A stretch of 64,000 nucleotides of DNA, taken from Anaerolineales bacterium (GTDB lineage Bacteria > Chloroflexota > Anaerolineae > Anaerolineales > Anaerolineaceae). The stretch is from contig JAGVAB010000158.1 of assembly GCA_020060485.1 (NCBI GenBank), positions 1-64,000 on the forward strand, written 5' to 3'. This document shows, piece by piece, positions 9,281-17,281 of this stretch. Each line of letters starts with the position of its first letter. Position 1 is the first letter of the stretch. The notes below the pieces were generated by a model. It worked only from the letters and a program-made list of their open reading frames with translations, searched no databases and had not been told where the DNA came from. The translations under genes and the position numbers were made by a program.

Positions 9281-9727
9281 TCATCGAAAAGCAGCCAAAA
9301 TCTCATCCACTGATAAAGAAGACTTTAACAATTTCTGGTGATCCTCATCCATCAGAAATTCCGCCAGTTCACGCAACATGGCAATATGACTGGTATGATC
9401 AACCCCGCAAAACGAGATCACCAAACTCACCGGGTCGTTGGCTTCAGAACCGAAATCAACTGGCGTGGACAAGGTCACAATACTCATGCCTATGCCCAAG
9501 ACGCCATCCTCCGGCCTGGCATGCGCCAGGGAAAGGCCGGGGGCCAGGACCATATAGGCGCCCATATCCTGTACTGCCTGCACCATGGCGTCCACATAGC
9601 GCGGCTCACACTTGCCAGCCCTGACCAGCAAATCACCGCCTGCCTGCACGGCTTCTTTCCAATCGCTTACCGGGATTTGCAAACGGATCATTTCTGATGA
9701 AAGATATTCAGACAACATGCGATTCAC
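9281..9727 (-). CDS. PTS EIIA component (fructose/mannitol/ascorbate superfamily, UlaC-like)
   Basis: 148 residues of the PTS_EIIA_2 family. The phosphorylated His is H69 in LAPGLSLAHARPEDG, the same context as UlaC. It takes phosphate from HPr (encoded elsewhere) and passes it to EIIB. The GTG start at 9727 overlaps the regulator stop codon as GTGA, which suggests translational coupling; an ATG at 9718 (starting MLSEYL) is a nearly equal alternative and would give 145 residues. Confidence 0.87.
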   Translation of the reverse strand: MNRMLSEYLSSEMIRLQIPVSDWKEAVQAGGDLLVRAGKCEPRYVDAMVQAVQDMGAYMVLAPGLSLAHARPEDGVLGIGMSIVTLSTPVDFGSEANDPVSLVISFCGVDHTSHIAMLRELAEFLMDEDHQKLLKSSLSVDEILAAFR

Positions 9728-10680
9728 CCATTCCCAGATAACAGATACCTGGCCGTTCCGGCACAGGTCACCAAGACATTAAAGAAGTGTCCCTTTATCG
9801 CCGAGAGGATCGCCTGGTTCTTGCCGTCACCGCCCGCCACCAGCACACTCCACGGGATCTTTTTGAGGTCATTCAGATCAATCCCGATGATACGTTCATC
9901 CATGAAAGTGCCAACCAAATTTCCGTTCAGGTCAAAATAGCGGCCAAGGGCGTCCCCCACCGCACCAGCCTGCCTTAAATCTTCAAGATCAGCCAGGGAA
10001 ATTTTTTGCTCAACATACAAAATGGCAGAATCATCCACCGTGCCAATGCTCTGGATGACGATATCGCATTTGCGGGCGCGCTGCAGGGCAGCAGAAATCG
10101 AAGGCTCATTGAGCAAAGCCTTTTGCACTTCTGCATTTGAAACCAGGTTGGGCGCATAGAGAAATTCTGCCTTCCCTCCGGCAAGCTCCGCCATTCGTGA
10201 AGTCACGTTGTACTTTGCAAACCCACCTGAATGGTCAGAAGCTCCACCTACGATCTCGGTGAAAGTACAATCCAGCGGACTGTCCGGAGAAAACACCATG
10301 GGCAGGTGGGATATCGTTCGACCCAGACCCAGTCCAACCCGCATCCCGCTTTTCAGGTAACGGGTCAACCATTCCACAGCGCCCTTTGCCAATGCCAGAT
10401 ACAAGCTATCCCCGCTTTCCAGATCTGGCACTACCACCGCATCCCGCAGACCATATTTGACGATCAGGTCCTGCTCCAGTTCAAAAAATTCATTTTGAGG
10501 AAGATTGATCTTGATCTCGACAATTCCCAATTCAATCGCCCGATTCAGGATGCGATGAATGGTCACCCGTGAATAACCCAGCTTATCCCCAATCTCGCTC
10601 TGGGTAAAGCCATTTTCATAATATAGTTTGGCCACACGAACATAAAGCCGGGTATCAATTTGATCAAGGTGAGTGTTCAT
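9724..10680 (-). CDS. SorC-family (DeoR-like) sugar-responsive transcriptional regulator
   Basis: 318 residues. Residues about 8-60 form a helix-turn-helix (RVAKLYYENGFTQSEIGDKL then SRVTIHRIL), and the remainder is a SorC sugar-binding domain with GLGLGRTI, an effector-domain GG and a late AGGDGK motif. SorC proteins such as SorC, DeoR of Bacillus and CggR bind phosphorylated sugars and control their own operons. The gene is first in the PTS operon, so it is likely autoregulated and sensing a phosphorylated intermediate. ATG at 10,680 is used; ATGs at 10,719/10,716 would add 13 residues but fall within the predicted transcription start and lack a ribosome site. Confidence 0.88.
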   Translation of the reverse strand: MNTHLDQIDTRLYVRVAKLYYENGFTQSEIGDKLGYSRVTIHRILNRAIELGIVEIKINLPQNEFFELEQDLIVKYGLRDAVVVPDLESGDSLYLALAKGAVEWLTRYLKSGMRVGLGLGRTISHLPMVFSPDSPLDCTFTEIVGGASDHSGGFAKYNVTSRMAELAGGKAEFLYAPNLVSNAEVQKALLNEPSISAALQRARKCDIVIQSIGTVDDSAILYVEQKISLADLEDLRQAGAVGDALGRYFDLNGNLVGTFMDERIIGIDLNDLKKIPWSVLVAGGDGKNQAILSAIKGHFFNVLVTCAGTARYLLSGNG

Positions 10681-10711
10681 GAACGTGTCCAGGGTAGTTG
10701 GTTTACAAATG

Positions 10712-10722
10712 CACATCATGTG
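10712..10722. promoter_or_regulatory. Palindrome, candidate SorC operator
   Basis: Perfect CACAT-C-ATGTG palindrome located just downstream of the predicted start of the PTS operon transcript. Its position would let a bound SorC protein block transcription. Short, so chance occurrence is possible. Confidence 0.4.
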
Positions 10723-10733
10723 TACATATTTTC

Positions 10734-10761
10734 ATTATACAGAAGTTTTCATAAAAATCAA
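10734..10761 (-). promoter_or_regulatory. Promoter of the PTS/sugar operon
   Basis: Minus strand TTGATT (10,761-10,756), 16-bp spacer, TATAAT (10,739-10,734). The -10 box is a perfect sigma-70-type match and the -35 matches at four of six. Predicted start near 10,727, about 47 nt before the SorC start codon. Confidence 0.6.
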
Positions 10762-10880
10762 TACCTTTTTTATGACCTTATCTTAAAATTTCCAGATGCA
10801 TATCATTCACCCGACCAAGATCACCCTTGCCCTCCGGCCAATTGATTGCGTCAAAAAAATGTAAAAACCAAAACACCCTC

Positions 10881-10909
10881 TTTACCTTCCATGGGTTCGA
10901 TGATATACT
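10881..10909 (+). promoter_or_regulatory. Promoter of the cold-shock gene
   Basis: TTTACC at 10,881-10,886, 17-bp spacer, TATACT at 10,904-10,909 with TG one base upstream (extended -10). Predicted start near 10,916, giving a 5' UTR of about 150 nt, long as in known cspA-type genes. Confidence 0.55.
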
Positions 10910-10956
10910 ATAGATAGTTCGGATGAAACAAAGTGATATTGGCGTAGGAAGGATCG

Positions 10957-10988
10957 TACTCTAGGAGACTGCTCTTCCTCCTGGAGTA
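10957..10988 (+). promoter_or_regulatory. Hairpin in the 5' UTR of the cold-shock gene
   Basis: TACTCTAGGAG (10,957-10,967) pairs with CTCCTGGAGTA (10,978-10,988), eleven pairs including one G-U, with a 10-nt loop. Long structured leaders act as temperature-dependent translation control in cspA-like genes; that role here is inference. Confidence 0.5.
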
Positions 10989-11064
10989 TAAGTTATGACT
11001 GCTCCAATGAACAGAAACATCCCTCGGTTCCGTTTTTTTTGCTTTTGAAACAAGGAGAAATAAA

Positions 11065-11274
11065 ATGTCAGAACGTATCATTGGGACAGTCAAATGGTTT
11101 AACGACAGCAAGGGTTTTGGATTCATCTCCCGCCCCGGCGGCGAAGATGTCTTCGTGCACTTTTCGGCAATCACCGCCGAAGGCTTCCGCTCCCTCGCTG
11201 AAGGCCAAAAAGTGGAGTTCTCGATTGAAGAAAGCCCCAAAGGCCCCCAGGCCGTAAACGTGGCTATCGTCTAA
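11065..11274 (+). CDS. Cold-shock domain protein (CspA family)
   Basis: 69 residues, the normal size. It has the nucleic-acid-binding motifs RNP1 (KGFGFI, about residues 16-21) and RNP2 (VFVHF, about 29-33), preceded by GTVKWFN. These single OB-fold proteins bind single-stranded RNA and DNA and melt mRNA structure. AAGGAG lies 6-7 nt before the ATG. It is monocistronic: own promoter, long 5' UTR hairpin and a strong terminator. The last 44 nt of the gene plus the terminator are repeated at 27,136-27,246. Confidence 0.95.
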   Translation: MSERIIGTVKWFNDSKGFGFISRPGGEDVFVHFSAITAEGFRSLAEGQKVEFSIEESPKGPQAVNVAIV

Positions 11275-11342
11275 TTCAGAAGTTTACTTTTCCAACCCAG
11301 AAGAGCAGTTTCACCCCGGGCTTTGTCCGGGGTGAAACATTT
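11231..11342 (+). repeat. Direct repeat copy A (3' end of csp plus terminator)
   Basis: 112 bp covering the last 14 codons or so of the cold-shock gene, its stop codon and its terminator. It is identical to 27,136-27,246 except for one C missing in that copy. The two copies are in the same orientation and enclose about 15.8 kb. Confidence 0.95.
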
Positions 11343-11344
11343 TA
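11308..11344 (+). terminator. Intrinsic terminator of the cold-shock gene
   Basis: Perfect 12-bp stem GTTTCACCCCGG/CCGGGGTGAAAC with a 7-nt loop, followed by ATTTTAA. Confidence 0.85.
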
Positions 11345-11345
11345 A

Positions 11346-11809
11346 CCTGCACCTGCCAACCTGGATCACCTTTCAAAATCATTGTTACGAAATATGACGA
11401 TTTCTGTAATATATAGCTCACATTTCGCACCTCAAGAACCAAACAGATAACATTTTTGGACATGTGAGAAAAGGAGGGCAATAACCATTTTTTCTCGGGG
11501 CGAGGGTTGAGAAGTTGACAAAGAATTACTTGCCCATTGTGACGGATCACGAAGATATCCAAGCATTCGTTTCTTTAAGCGCCTGTAGCAGTTTGCATTC
11601 AGCCAGAAAGTAAATCAACAATGAAAGTCCCATTACCATCAACGGGGCCATCAAACGTTCAGGCTTTTTAAAACCACGCAATGAGGAAAAAACAGCGGAT
11701 CCTTTAGAAAGCGAAAACCCCTTTCTACAGAACCGTCTTGGTCTTTGTAATTCTCCAGCATCGCCTGATCTGGTAATCGATTGACATCCAGATCAATGGT
11801 AGCAATTAT
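11346..11809 (-). mobile_element. Decayed IS1634/IS4-type transposase remnant (C-terminal part)
   Basis: Reading the minus strand in three successive frames recovers the C-terminal part of an IS1634-family transposase: IIATIDLDVNRLPDQ, then YKDQDGSVERGFRFLKDPLF, a frameshift near 11,690, then LRGFKKPERLMAPLMVMGLS and LLIYFLAECKLLQAL, a stop at 11,549-11,547, then another frame with LNPRPEKKW. The family core YKxQxxVERGFRFLKDPLF, KKPERxMALxMVM and the late PTxRW-like segment are recognisable and in order. No intact reading frame or terminal inverted repeats were seen. It fills the space between the cold-shock terminator and the FGGY kinase, at the left edge of the presumed island. Confidence 0.75.
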
Positions 11810-11881
11810 TTAAATGACCCAGGGATTGTTTGACTTCTTCCAATGCTGTGTCATTCAATTCATCCAACAACACATTTGATG

Positions 11882-13429
11882 TCAAACTCGAAAACGGTTG
11901 TAAATTCGGCTGTTAATCCGTTGTAAAGCGGGATAAATATCTCTATAGATATCGAAAAATTCGGTGTATAGGAGCGTTAGCTTAGTATCCGGCTCAAACA
12001 ATTTGCCTGGCTTTTTCACGCGTTGTGCTGCTTCTTCCAAATTCTTATAAACACCGATACCCACACCTGCCAGCATAGCTGCTCCAAGCGCTGTGGCTTC
12101 TTCAATTTCCAAGGTAACCACTGGACGACCGGATACATCCGCTTTGTTTTGCATCCAGAAGTCATTACGCGCGCCGCCCCCGATTGCAGTAATTTCCTTA
12201 GCCTTTTGTCCACCTCCGAGCTCGAGTGCATTAAGCATGTCAAGAAAACCATAGTCAAGACCTTCAACCACAGCTCTGATCATATCCTCCTTTTTAGTAG
12301 TGTCATTTAAACCCAGGAAGGCACCCAATGAACGTGGATCCAGGTTCGGACAGGATGTGCCATTGAAATGTGGCAGGAAAAAAAGGCCGTTAGCGCCAGG
12401 CTGTGAGCGCTTCGCTTCATCCATCAGGTTTGACCACACATTCCCATGACCGGCGCGTGCCAGTCGCTGGGCTTCCGATCCCAGCTGGTCTTTATACCAT
12501 TCCAACATGCTTGCAGCGGTTCCCCCAGCCCAGATACAATACATGCCAGGGGCCGAATGCGCTTCAACAGTAAGGCCTAATTGTCGTATTTCAGGAGTCC
12601 AGTGAGGATCAATCGTAGGCGTTATCACCAATTCCCATGTGCCGGTAACATCCAGAAACATACCGGGAGAGATAGCGCCGGCCGCTAACGCGCCCACCAG
12701 GTAATCATGCCCGCCCTGGAAGATGGGCGTTCCGGGAGGAAGCCCTGTCTTCTCTGCCGCTCCGGGTGTAACCTCTCCGACGAATGATCCACTGGGTTGG
12801 GGTGTAGGTAGGAGGTCTCTTTCAAGTCCTACAAGATTTAATATTTCGTCCGACCATGTTAATGAATGCTGATCGAATAAAAGAGTTGGTGAAGCATCTG
12901 TGTAATCTGTGGAATATTTTCCTGTCAGTTTATAGTTTACAAAATCTTCAACTATCAACCATTTGTGAACCCGGCGTGCGATTTGGGGCTCATTTTCCTT
13001 CAACCACAGGAATCGCAAGGCTGTGCTCCAAACAAATGGCTGCCAGCCGGAGATCTCAAAAGTCCGTTCCAGTCCGACATTCTCCAGCCAGCGTTCAAAC
13101 TGCGGCGTTGTCCGCGTACATATCCAATTGATAAATGGATAAAGCGGTTCGCCATTTATGTCCAGTGGTACAGCATCTGCGCCAAGGCCGGTTACTGCCG
13201 CTGCCGCAATGCGATTCTGCGGTCCAATCTGACTCACTGCATCACGGATTGCAGATGCAATTCCATCCCAAATATGATCGGGCAGGTAAACCTGCCAGTT
13301 TGGGTGATCCGGTTCGTTCGCAATGCTTTCTGTCGGGTGGCTGCCCTGTGAAATGACGTTGCCATCCAGATCATACACCAATGCTTTCATGCTTGTCGAT
13401 CCGACATCAATGCCTAGCAAATAGTCCAT
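11882..13429 (-). CDS. FGGY-family carbohydrate kinase (xylulokinase-like)
   Basis: 515 residues, standard for the family. The N-terminal ATPase lobe starts LGIDVGSTSMKALVYDLDG (phosphate-1 motif). VTGLGADAVPLD follows near residue 85, with DYTDASPTLLFD near 190. GGHDYLVGALAAGA near 250 carries the catalytic Asp, and AIGGGARNDFWMQNKADVSG near 430 is the adenosine motif. ATG at 13,429 has GGAGGG 5 nt upstream. It lies at the end of the minus-strand island cluster, after the sugar importer. With the UlaE- and UlaF-like epimerases in the same cluster, an L-xylulose- or L-ribulose-type pentulose kinase is a fair inference; sequence alone does not fix the substrate. Confidence 0.85.
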   Translation of the reverse strand: MDYLLGIDVGSTSMKALVYDLDGNVISQGSHPTESIANEPDHPNWQVYLPDHIWDGIASAIRDAVSQIGPQNRIAAAAVTGLGADAVPLDINGEPLYPFINWICTRTTPQFERWLENVGLERTFEISGWQPFVWSTALRFLWLKENEPQIARRVHKWLIVEDFVNYKLTGKYSTDYTDASPTLLFDQHSLTWSDEILNLVGLERDLLPTPQPSGSFVGEVTPGAAEKTGLPPGTPIFQGGHDYLVGALAAGAISPGMFLDVTGTWELVITPTIDPHWTPEIRQLGLTVEAHSAPGMYCIWAGGTAASMLEWYKDQLGSEAQRLARAGHGNVWSNLMDEAKRSQPGANGLFFLPHFNGTSCPNLDPRSLGAFLGLNDTTKKEDMIRAVVEGLDYGFLDMLNALELGGGQKAKEITAIGGGARNDFWMQNKADVSGRPVVTLEIEEATALGAAMLAGVGIGVYKNLEEAAQRVKKPGKLFEPDTKLTLLYTEFFDIYRDIYPALQRINSRIYNRFRV

Positions 13430-13481
13430 CTATACCCTCCATTCTATACTTAACATTCCTAAGCAAGTTTTGGTACTGTGG

Positions 13482-14629
13482 TTACTTGCCGGGCTCATAG
13501 TCTTTCAAGGTCTTGCCTGGATAGTAGTGTCTGAAGGCTTCTGCCACATTCTCTTTTGTGATTTTCATGTTTTCATAGAAGACAATGCCCGGGATAGTTA
13601 CGCCATTGAGCAAGTTGACCATCTCACTCATAATCCATCTCGCTGGTGCGATGGCGGAGTAGGCTGCAGTGCCAACTACTTCACCTTTATCGATGCCCGC
13701 CAGGATAGGCTTGTCATTGTCCACAGAGGACAAGGGGATTTTGCTTCCGTTAGCGATCTGGGCGTTCATCATACCGATGGTGGCTGAGGAGTACAGGCCC
13801 CACGCGCCAAGAATGTCTGGATTCGCCTTGATGGCCCTGTCAAACGCATTGAAATGGTCTTCAGGGGAAATACCGGTCAACTCAGTTATTTTTACATCCA
13901 GGTATTTTTCAAAGACGTCTTTGAAGCCCTTGGCGCGGGTGGCAGCGTTGGGGTGCATGAAGGGCAGAGTCTGATATACGATCTCGCCTTTCATTGGTTT
14001 ACCGCTTTCTAGCAGGACTTGCTCGAGCAGTTCACCGGAGATCGTGCCTTGTTCCACAGTGTTCGAAATTACAGCAGCATTTATGTTTCCCGCAAGAGGC
14101 GCATTCAGCGTTACCACCGGTATATTGGCTGCCTCAAGCGCATCGAGAGCGGTCTTCACAGCAGTAAACTCGCACGGGGCAAGGATGACGCCATCCACCC
14201 CTTCCAGTATCCACTGTTTAACCGCCTGATTCTGAGCATCCTGTTTGTAGTTCGCGTCGTTGACCAGCAGCTCAACATCGGCCTCGTCTGCCGCAACTCT
14301 CATGCTTTCAAGGATCATTGTGTCCACTTCGTCCATCGTATCGAAGATGGAGAAGCCAATTTTGTACTTCTTGTCAGCCTTTGGCATCGCGGTTGTCATC
14401 TCGTCGGGAACTTTCACCGCGCCAGTTTCTTTAATCGTTACGTGGGCGTCGACGCCAACATCAGCGTAAAAACCATTCAGGTCAAAAACAGTATCCGGAT
14501 CTCCCACGTACGTGAAATCGGCCTGGTTGACATTCACCGGAGCCGCTGGAGTGGGCGGTAGGGTGGAAGCAGTCATTTGCTCTGCCCCCCCTTGCTTGCT
14601 CTTCCCGATCCTGACTTTATGATTTTCAT
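13482..14629 (-). pseudogene. Sugar ABC substrate-binding protein with lost signal peptide
   Basis: Residues from ADFTYVGDPDTVFDLNG onward closely match the intact binding protein at 15,892-17,148, including the long LLVNDANY and GVDGVILAPC segments and the C-terminal HYYPGKTLKDY. They belong to the LacI-like periplasmic sugar-binding family. The start is damaged: a good AAGGAG with ATG at 14,629 opens MKIIKSGSGRASKGG in a different frame from the body, and no hydrophobic signal or lipobox is present in any frame. The body frame instead shows GKSKQGGAEQMTAST, which looks like the linker that should follow a lipobox Cys. A deletion plus frameshift removing the export signal explains this. An internal ATG at 14,574 would make only a cytoplasmic protein. 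A sequencing or assembly error is the alternative. Confidence 0.7.
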
Positions 14630-14676
14630 CGTGGCTCCTTTTACATTTATCCTTCTTGGGGAGGATAACAACCGCT

Positions 14677-15654
14677 TTATGATTTAACGGCAATCATTCC
14701 GTTTAGTTGCTCAATCTCTTGCTGGGAGAGTCGCAACGCGACAGATGGAAAAATGCCGTCAACCTGGCTGGGCCGCCGCGCCCCAACAATCGAACCCGTT
14801 ACGCCAGGATGGTGGAGGGTCCATGCAATCGCAACCACCCCCGGTTCTACCTCATGCCGTTTACCAATTTCAGCGAGGGTAGAAACCAATCGCAAATTTT
14901 GTTCGAGGCGTGGCATCTGGAATTCGGGATCGTGTTGTCGCCAATCATCAGAAGGCATATTCTTGATCCGTTCCGCTGTCATTTTGCCGGAGAGCAAGCC
15001 AGAGTACATGGGGGAATAGACGATCACACCGATATTGTGCTCCTGGCAATAGGGAAGTATCTCGTTCTCCACTTCGGGACGGATGAGCGAGTACGGGGGT
15101 TGCATCGAGCTGATGGGTGCTATCGCCTCCGCTTGCCGCATCTGTGCGATACTGTAATTTGATACACCGATCCAGCGCACCTTACCTTCACGCTGTAACT
15201 CGGCAAGCGCTGCCCAACCCTCTTCAAGATCCTCTTCCGGACGCGGCCAGTGAATCTGGTAAAGATCGATTGCATCAATTTTGAGGCGACGCAGACTGTC
15301 CTCGCACTCGCGCCGGATAGAATCGCGCTTAAGTGAGGAAATGATTTCACCGCGTTCATTCCACGGCATCGAACACTTCGTAAAGACATATGGGCGCTCA
15401 GACATGCCTGTCAGCGCCTGTCCGACCACCTCTTCCGAGTGTCCGAGACCATACCCAGCTGCTGTATCAATCCAATTGATGCCGAGGTCCAGAGCGCGAT
15501 GAATCGCCGCAATAGATTCGCGATCATCTTGCGGTCCCCAGGCATATACCCAGTCACCGCCGCCGAGTGCCCATGCGCCAAATCCCACGGGAGTGATGTG
15601 CATATCGGTATTGCCAAGTTGCCGACTCTGCAAATTTGTTTGTCCTTTTAACAT
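14677..15654 (-). CDS. Aldo/keto reductase
   Basis: 325 residues, a TIM-barrel NADPH-dependent oxidoreductase. The catalytic tetrad can be placed: D and Y in WIDTAAGYG (about residues 56-64), K in VFTKCS (about 89-94) and H in YQIHWP (about 130). The C-terminal GARRPSQVDG is the nucleotide-binding motif. The family reduces or oxidises sugars, aldehydes and ketones. ATG at 15,654 has AAGGAG 7 nt upstream. It follows the substrate-binding protein gene after a strong hairpin and precedes the broken second copy, so it probably acts in the same sugar pathway; exact substrate unknown. Confidence 0.88.
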   Translation of the reverse strand: MLKGQTNLQSRQLGNTDMHITPVGFGAWALGGGDWVYAWGPQDDRESIAAIHRALDLGINWIDTAAGYGLGHSEEVVGQALTGMSERPYVFTKCSMPWNERGEIISSLKRDSIRRECEDSLRRLKIDAIDLYQIHWPRPEEDLEEGWAALAELQREGKVRWIGVSNYSIAQMRQAEAIAPISSMQPPYSLIRPEVENEILPYCQEHNIGVIVYSPMYSGLLSGKMTAERIKNMPSDDWRQHDPEFQMPRLEQNLRLVSTLAEIGKRHEVEPGVVAIAWTLHHPGVTGSIVGARRPSQVDGIFPSVALRLSQQEIEQLNGMIAVKS

Positions 15655-15829
15655 CGCAAACTCCTTTGATATCAAGCGATATTGCTTTAAAACCCACCGT
15701 CCAATCATCACAAAGCTCTTGACCATAAAGTTTCGGGCTGGATGAGTAAACCGGTTTATACCCAGATCACACCACAACCCCGCACGTCTAAGTGTTAAGC
15801 TCTGACTGGATGCAATTGTTAATATCAGA

Positions 15830-15863
15830 AGGGGCGGACTACGGACATCCGCAGTCCGCCCCT
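15830..15863 (-). repeat. Stable intergenic hairpin after the binding-protein gene
   Basis: AGGGGCGGACT (15,830-15,840) pairs with AGTCCGCCCCT (15,853-15,863), with an inner CGGA/TCCG pairing. No T-run follows on the minus strand, so it is more likely an mRNA 3'-end stabiliser, common after binding-protein genes, than a full terminator. Confidence 0.6.
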
Positions 15864-15891
15864 ACTACTCACTTCAAACCTTTATTCCGAA

Positions 15892-17148
15892 CTACTGTAC
15901 TTTACCTTCCATATAGTCTTTAAGGGTCTTGCCAGGATAATAGTGCTCGAAGGCTGATTCAACGTTATCCTTCGTGATTGCCATATTGGCATAGAAGACT
16001 ACACCCGGAATATCTGCACCATTGAGCAAATTAACGATCTCGCTCATACACCATTTTGCTGGTGCGATGGAAGAGTAGGCTGAAGTACCTACAATGACGC
16101 CATCATAGATACCCTTAAGGATAGGTTTATCCTGATCGACAGAGGACAGGAGAAGGTCAGTCTTGCCTTCAGCCAACATGGCATTCATCATACCAATGGT
16201 GGCCGAGGAATAAAGACCCCATGCGCCGATCATGTCGGGGTTCGCCTTGAGGGCTCCGTCAAACGCCTTGTAATGATCTTCAGGTGATATGCCGGTCAAT
16301 TCAACAATCTTAATGTCCGGGTATTTTGTGAATACATCCACGAATCCTTTTGCACGGGTGGCAGCATTGGGGTGAACAAAGGGCAACGTTTGATAGACGA
16401 TGGAGCCTTTCATTTCTTTGCCGCTTGCGATCAGTGCTTGCTCGAGCAATTCACCAGCGATCGTTCCTTGTTCGACAGTATCCCCAATGACAACAGCATC
16501 TACGTTACCCGCAAGTGGTGCATTCAGTGTAACCACAGGTATGTTGGCCGCCTCAAGTGCATCAAGAGCTGTCTTGACACCGGTGAAATCGCACGGGGCT
16601 AGAATAACACCATCCACCCCTTGCAGTATCCACTGCTCAATTGCCTGATTCTGAGCATTCTGGTCGTAGTTCGCATCGTTGACCAGCAGCTCGACTCCGG
16701 CCTCTACTGCTGCAGCTTTCATAGTTTCAAGGATCATGGAGCCCACTTCGTCCACTGTATAGTAGACGGAGAAACCAATCGTGTACTTCTCAGCAGCTTT
16801 GGGCATCTCGGTTGTCAAATCATCGGGGACTTTTACTGCGCCTTTTGACCTGATCATCACATTAGCCTCAACGCCAACTTCATCGTACCAACCATTCAGG
16901 TCAAATACAGTATCCTGATCACCCACGTACGTGAAATCGGCCAGGTTGGCATTTTCCGGAGTCGCAGGAGCGGCTGGCTCCGCAGGAGCGGCAGGTGCCT
17001 CTTCAGCCGGGGCAGCAGGTGCCTGTTCCACCGGGGCAGCAGGTGCCTCTACCGCCGGAGCAGTTGTTGGCGTAGCAGCCGGTGCGCAGGCTGCGAGAAC
17101 GAACGCCAGGATCAGCAAAAGCGATGTTAACTGTATTAGCTTTCTCAT
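15892..17148 (-). CDS. Sugar ABC transporter substrate-binding lipoprotein
   Basis: 418 residues. MRKLIQLTSLLLILAFVLAAC is a lipoprotein signal with lipobox LAAC (Cys 21), followed by an Ala/Pro/Glu-rich linker (about 22-70) and a LacI-type periplasmic-binding fold. It captures a sugar outside the membrane for the permease and ATPase encoded upstream. ATG at 17,148 has AAGGAG 8 nt before it. The permease gene lies 133 nt upstream on the same strand. A near copy without signal sequence is at 13,482-14,629. RbsB/XylF-like in type; ligand not predictable. Confidence 0.92.
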   Translation of the reverse strand: MRKLIQLTSLLLILAFVLAACAPAATPTTAPAVEAPAAPVEQAPAAPAEEAPAAPAEPAAPATPENANLADFTYVGDQDTVFDLNGWYDEVGVEANVMIRSKGAVKVPDDLTTEMPKAAEKYTIGFSVYYTVDEVGSMILETMKAAAVEAGVELLVNDANYDQNAQNQAIEQWILQGVDGVILAPCDFTGVKTALDALEAANIPVVTLNAPLAGNVDAVVIGDTVEQGTIAGELLEQALIASGKEMKGSIVYQTLPFVHPNAATRAKGFVDVFTKYPDIKIVELTGISPEDHYKAFDGALKANPDMIGAWGLYSSATIGMMNAMLAEGKTDLLLSSVDQDKPILKGIYDGVIVGTSAYSSIAPAKWCMSEIVNLLNGADIPGVVFYANMAITKDNVESAFEHYYPGKTLKDYMEGKVQ

Positions 17149-17281
17149 TTTCTTTTCTCCTTGTTTGTCTGTTAAGTTCTGATGATCGAGTTTCCTCATT
17201 ACATAATCGAACAAAATCAGGTATTAACCTCCTTTCCTTTGTTCTTCTGCCCGTTTTTTACAAGGCATCCGTAAAACAAGG

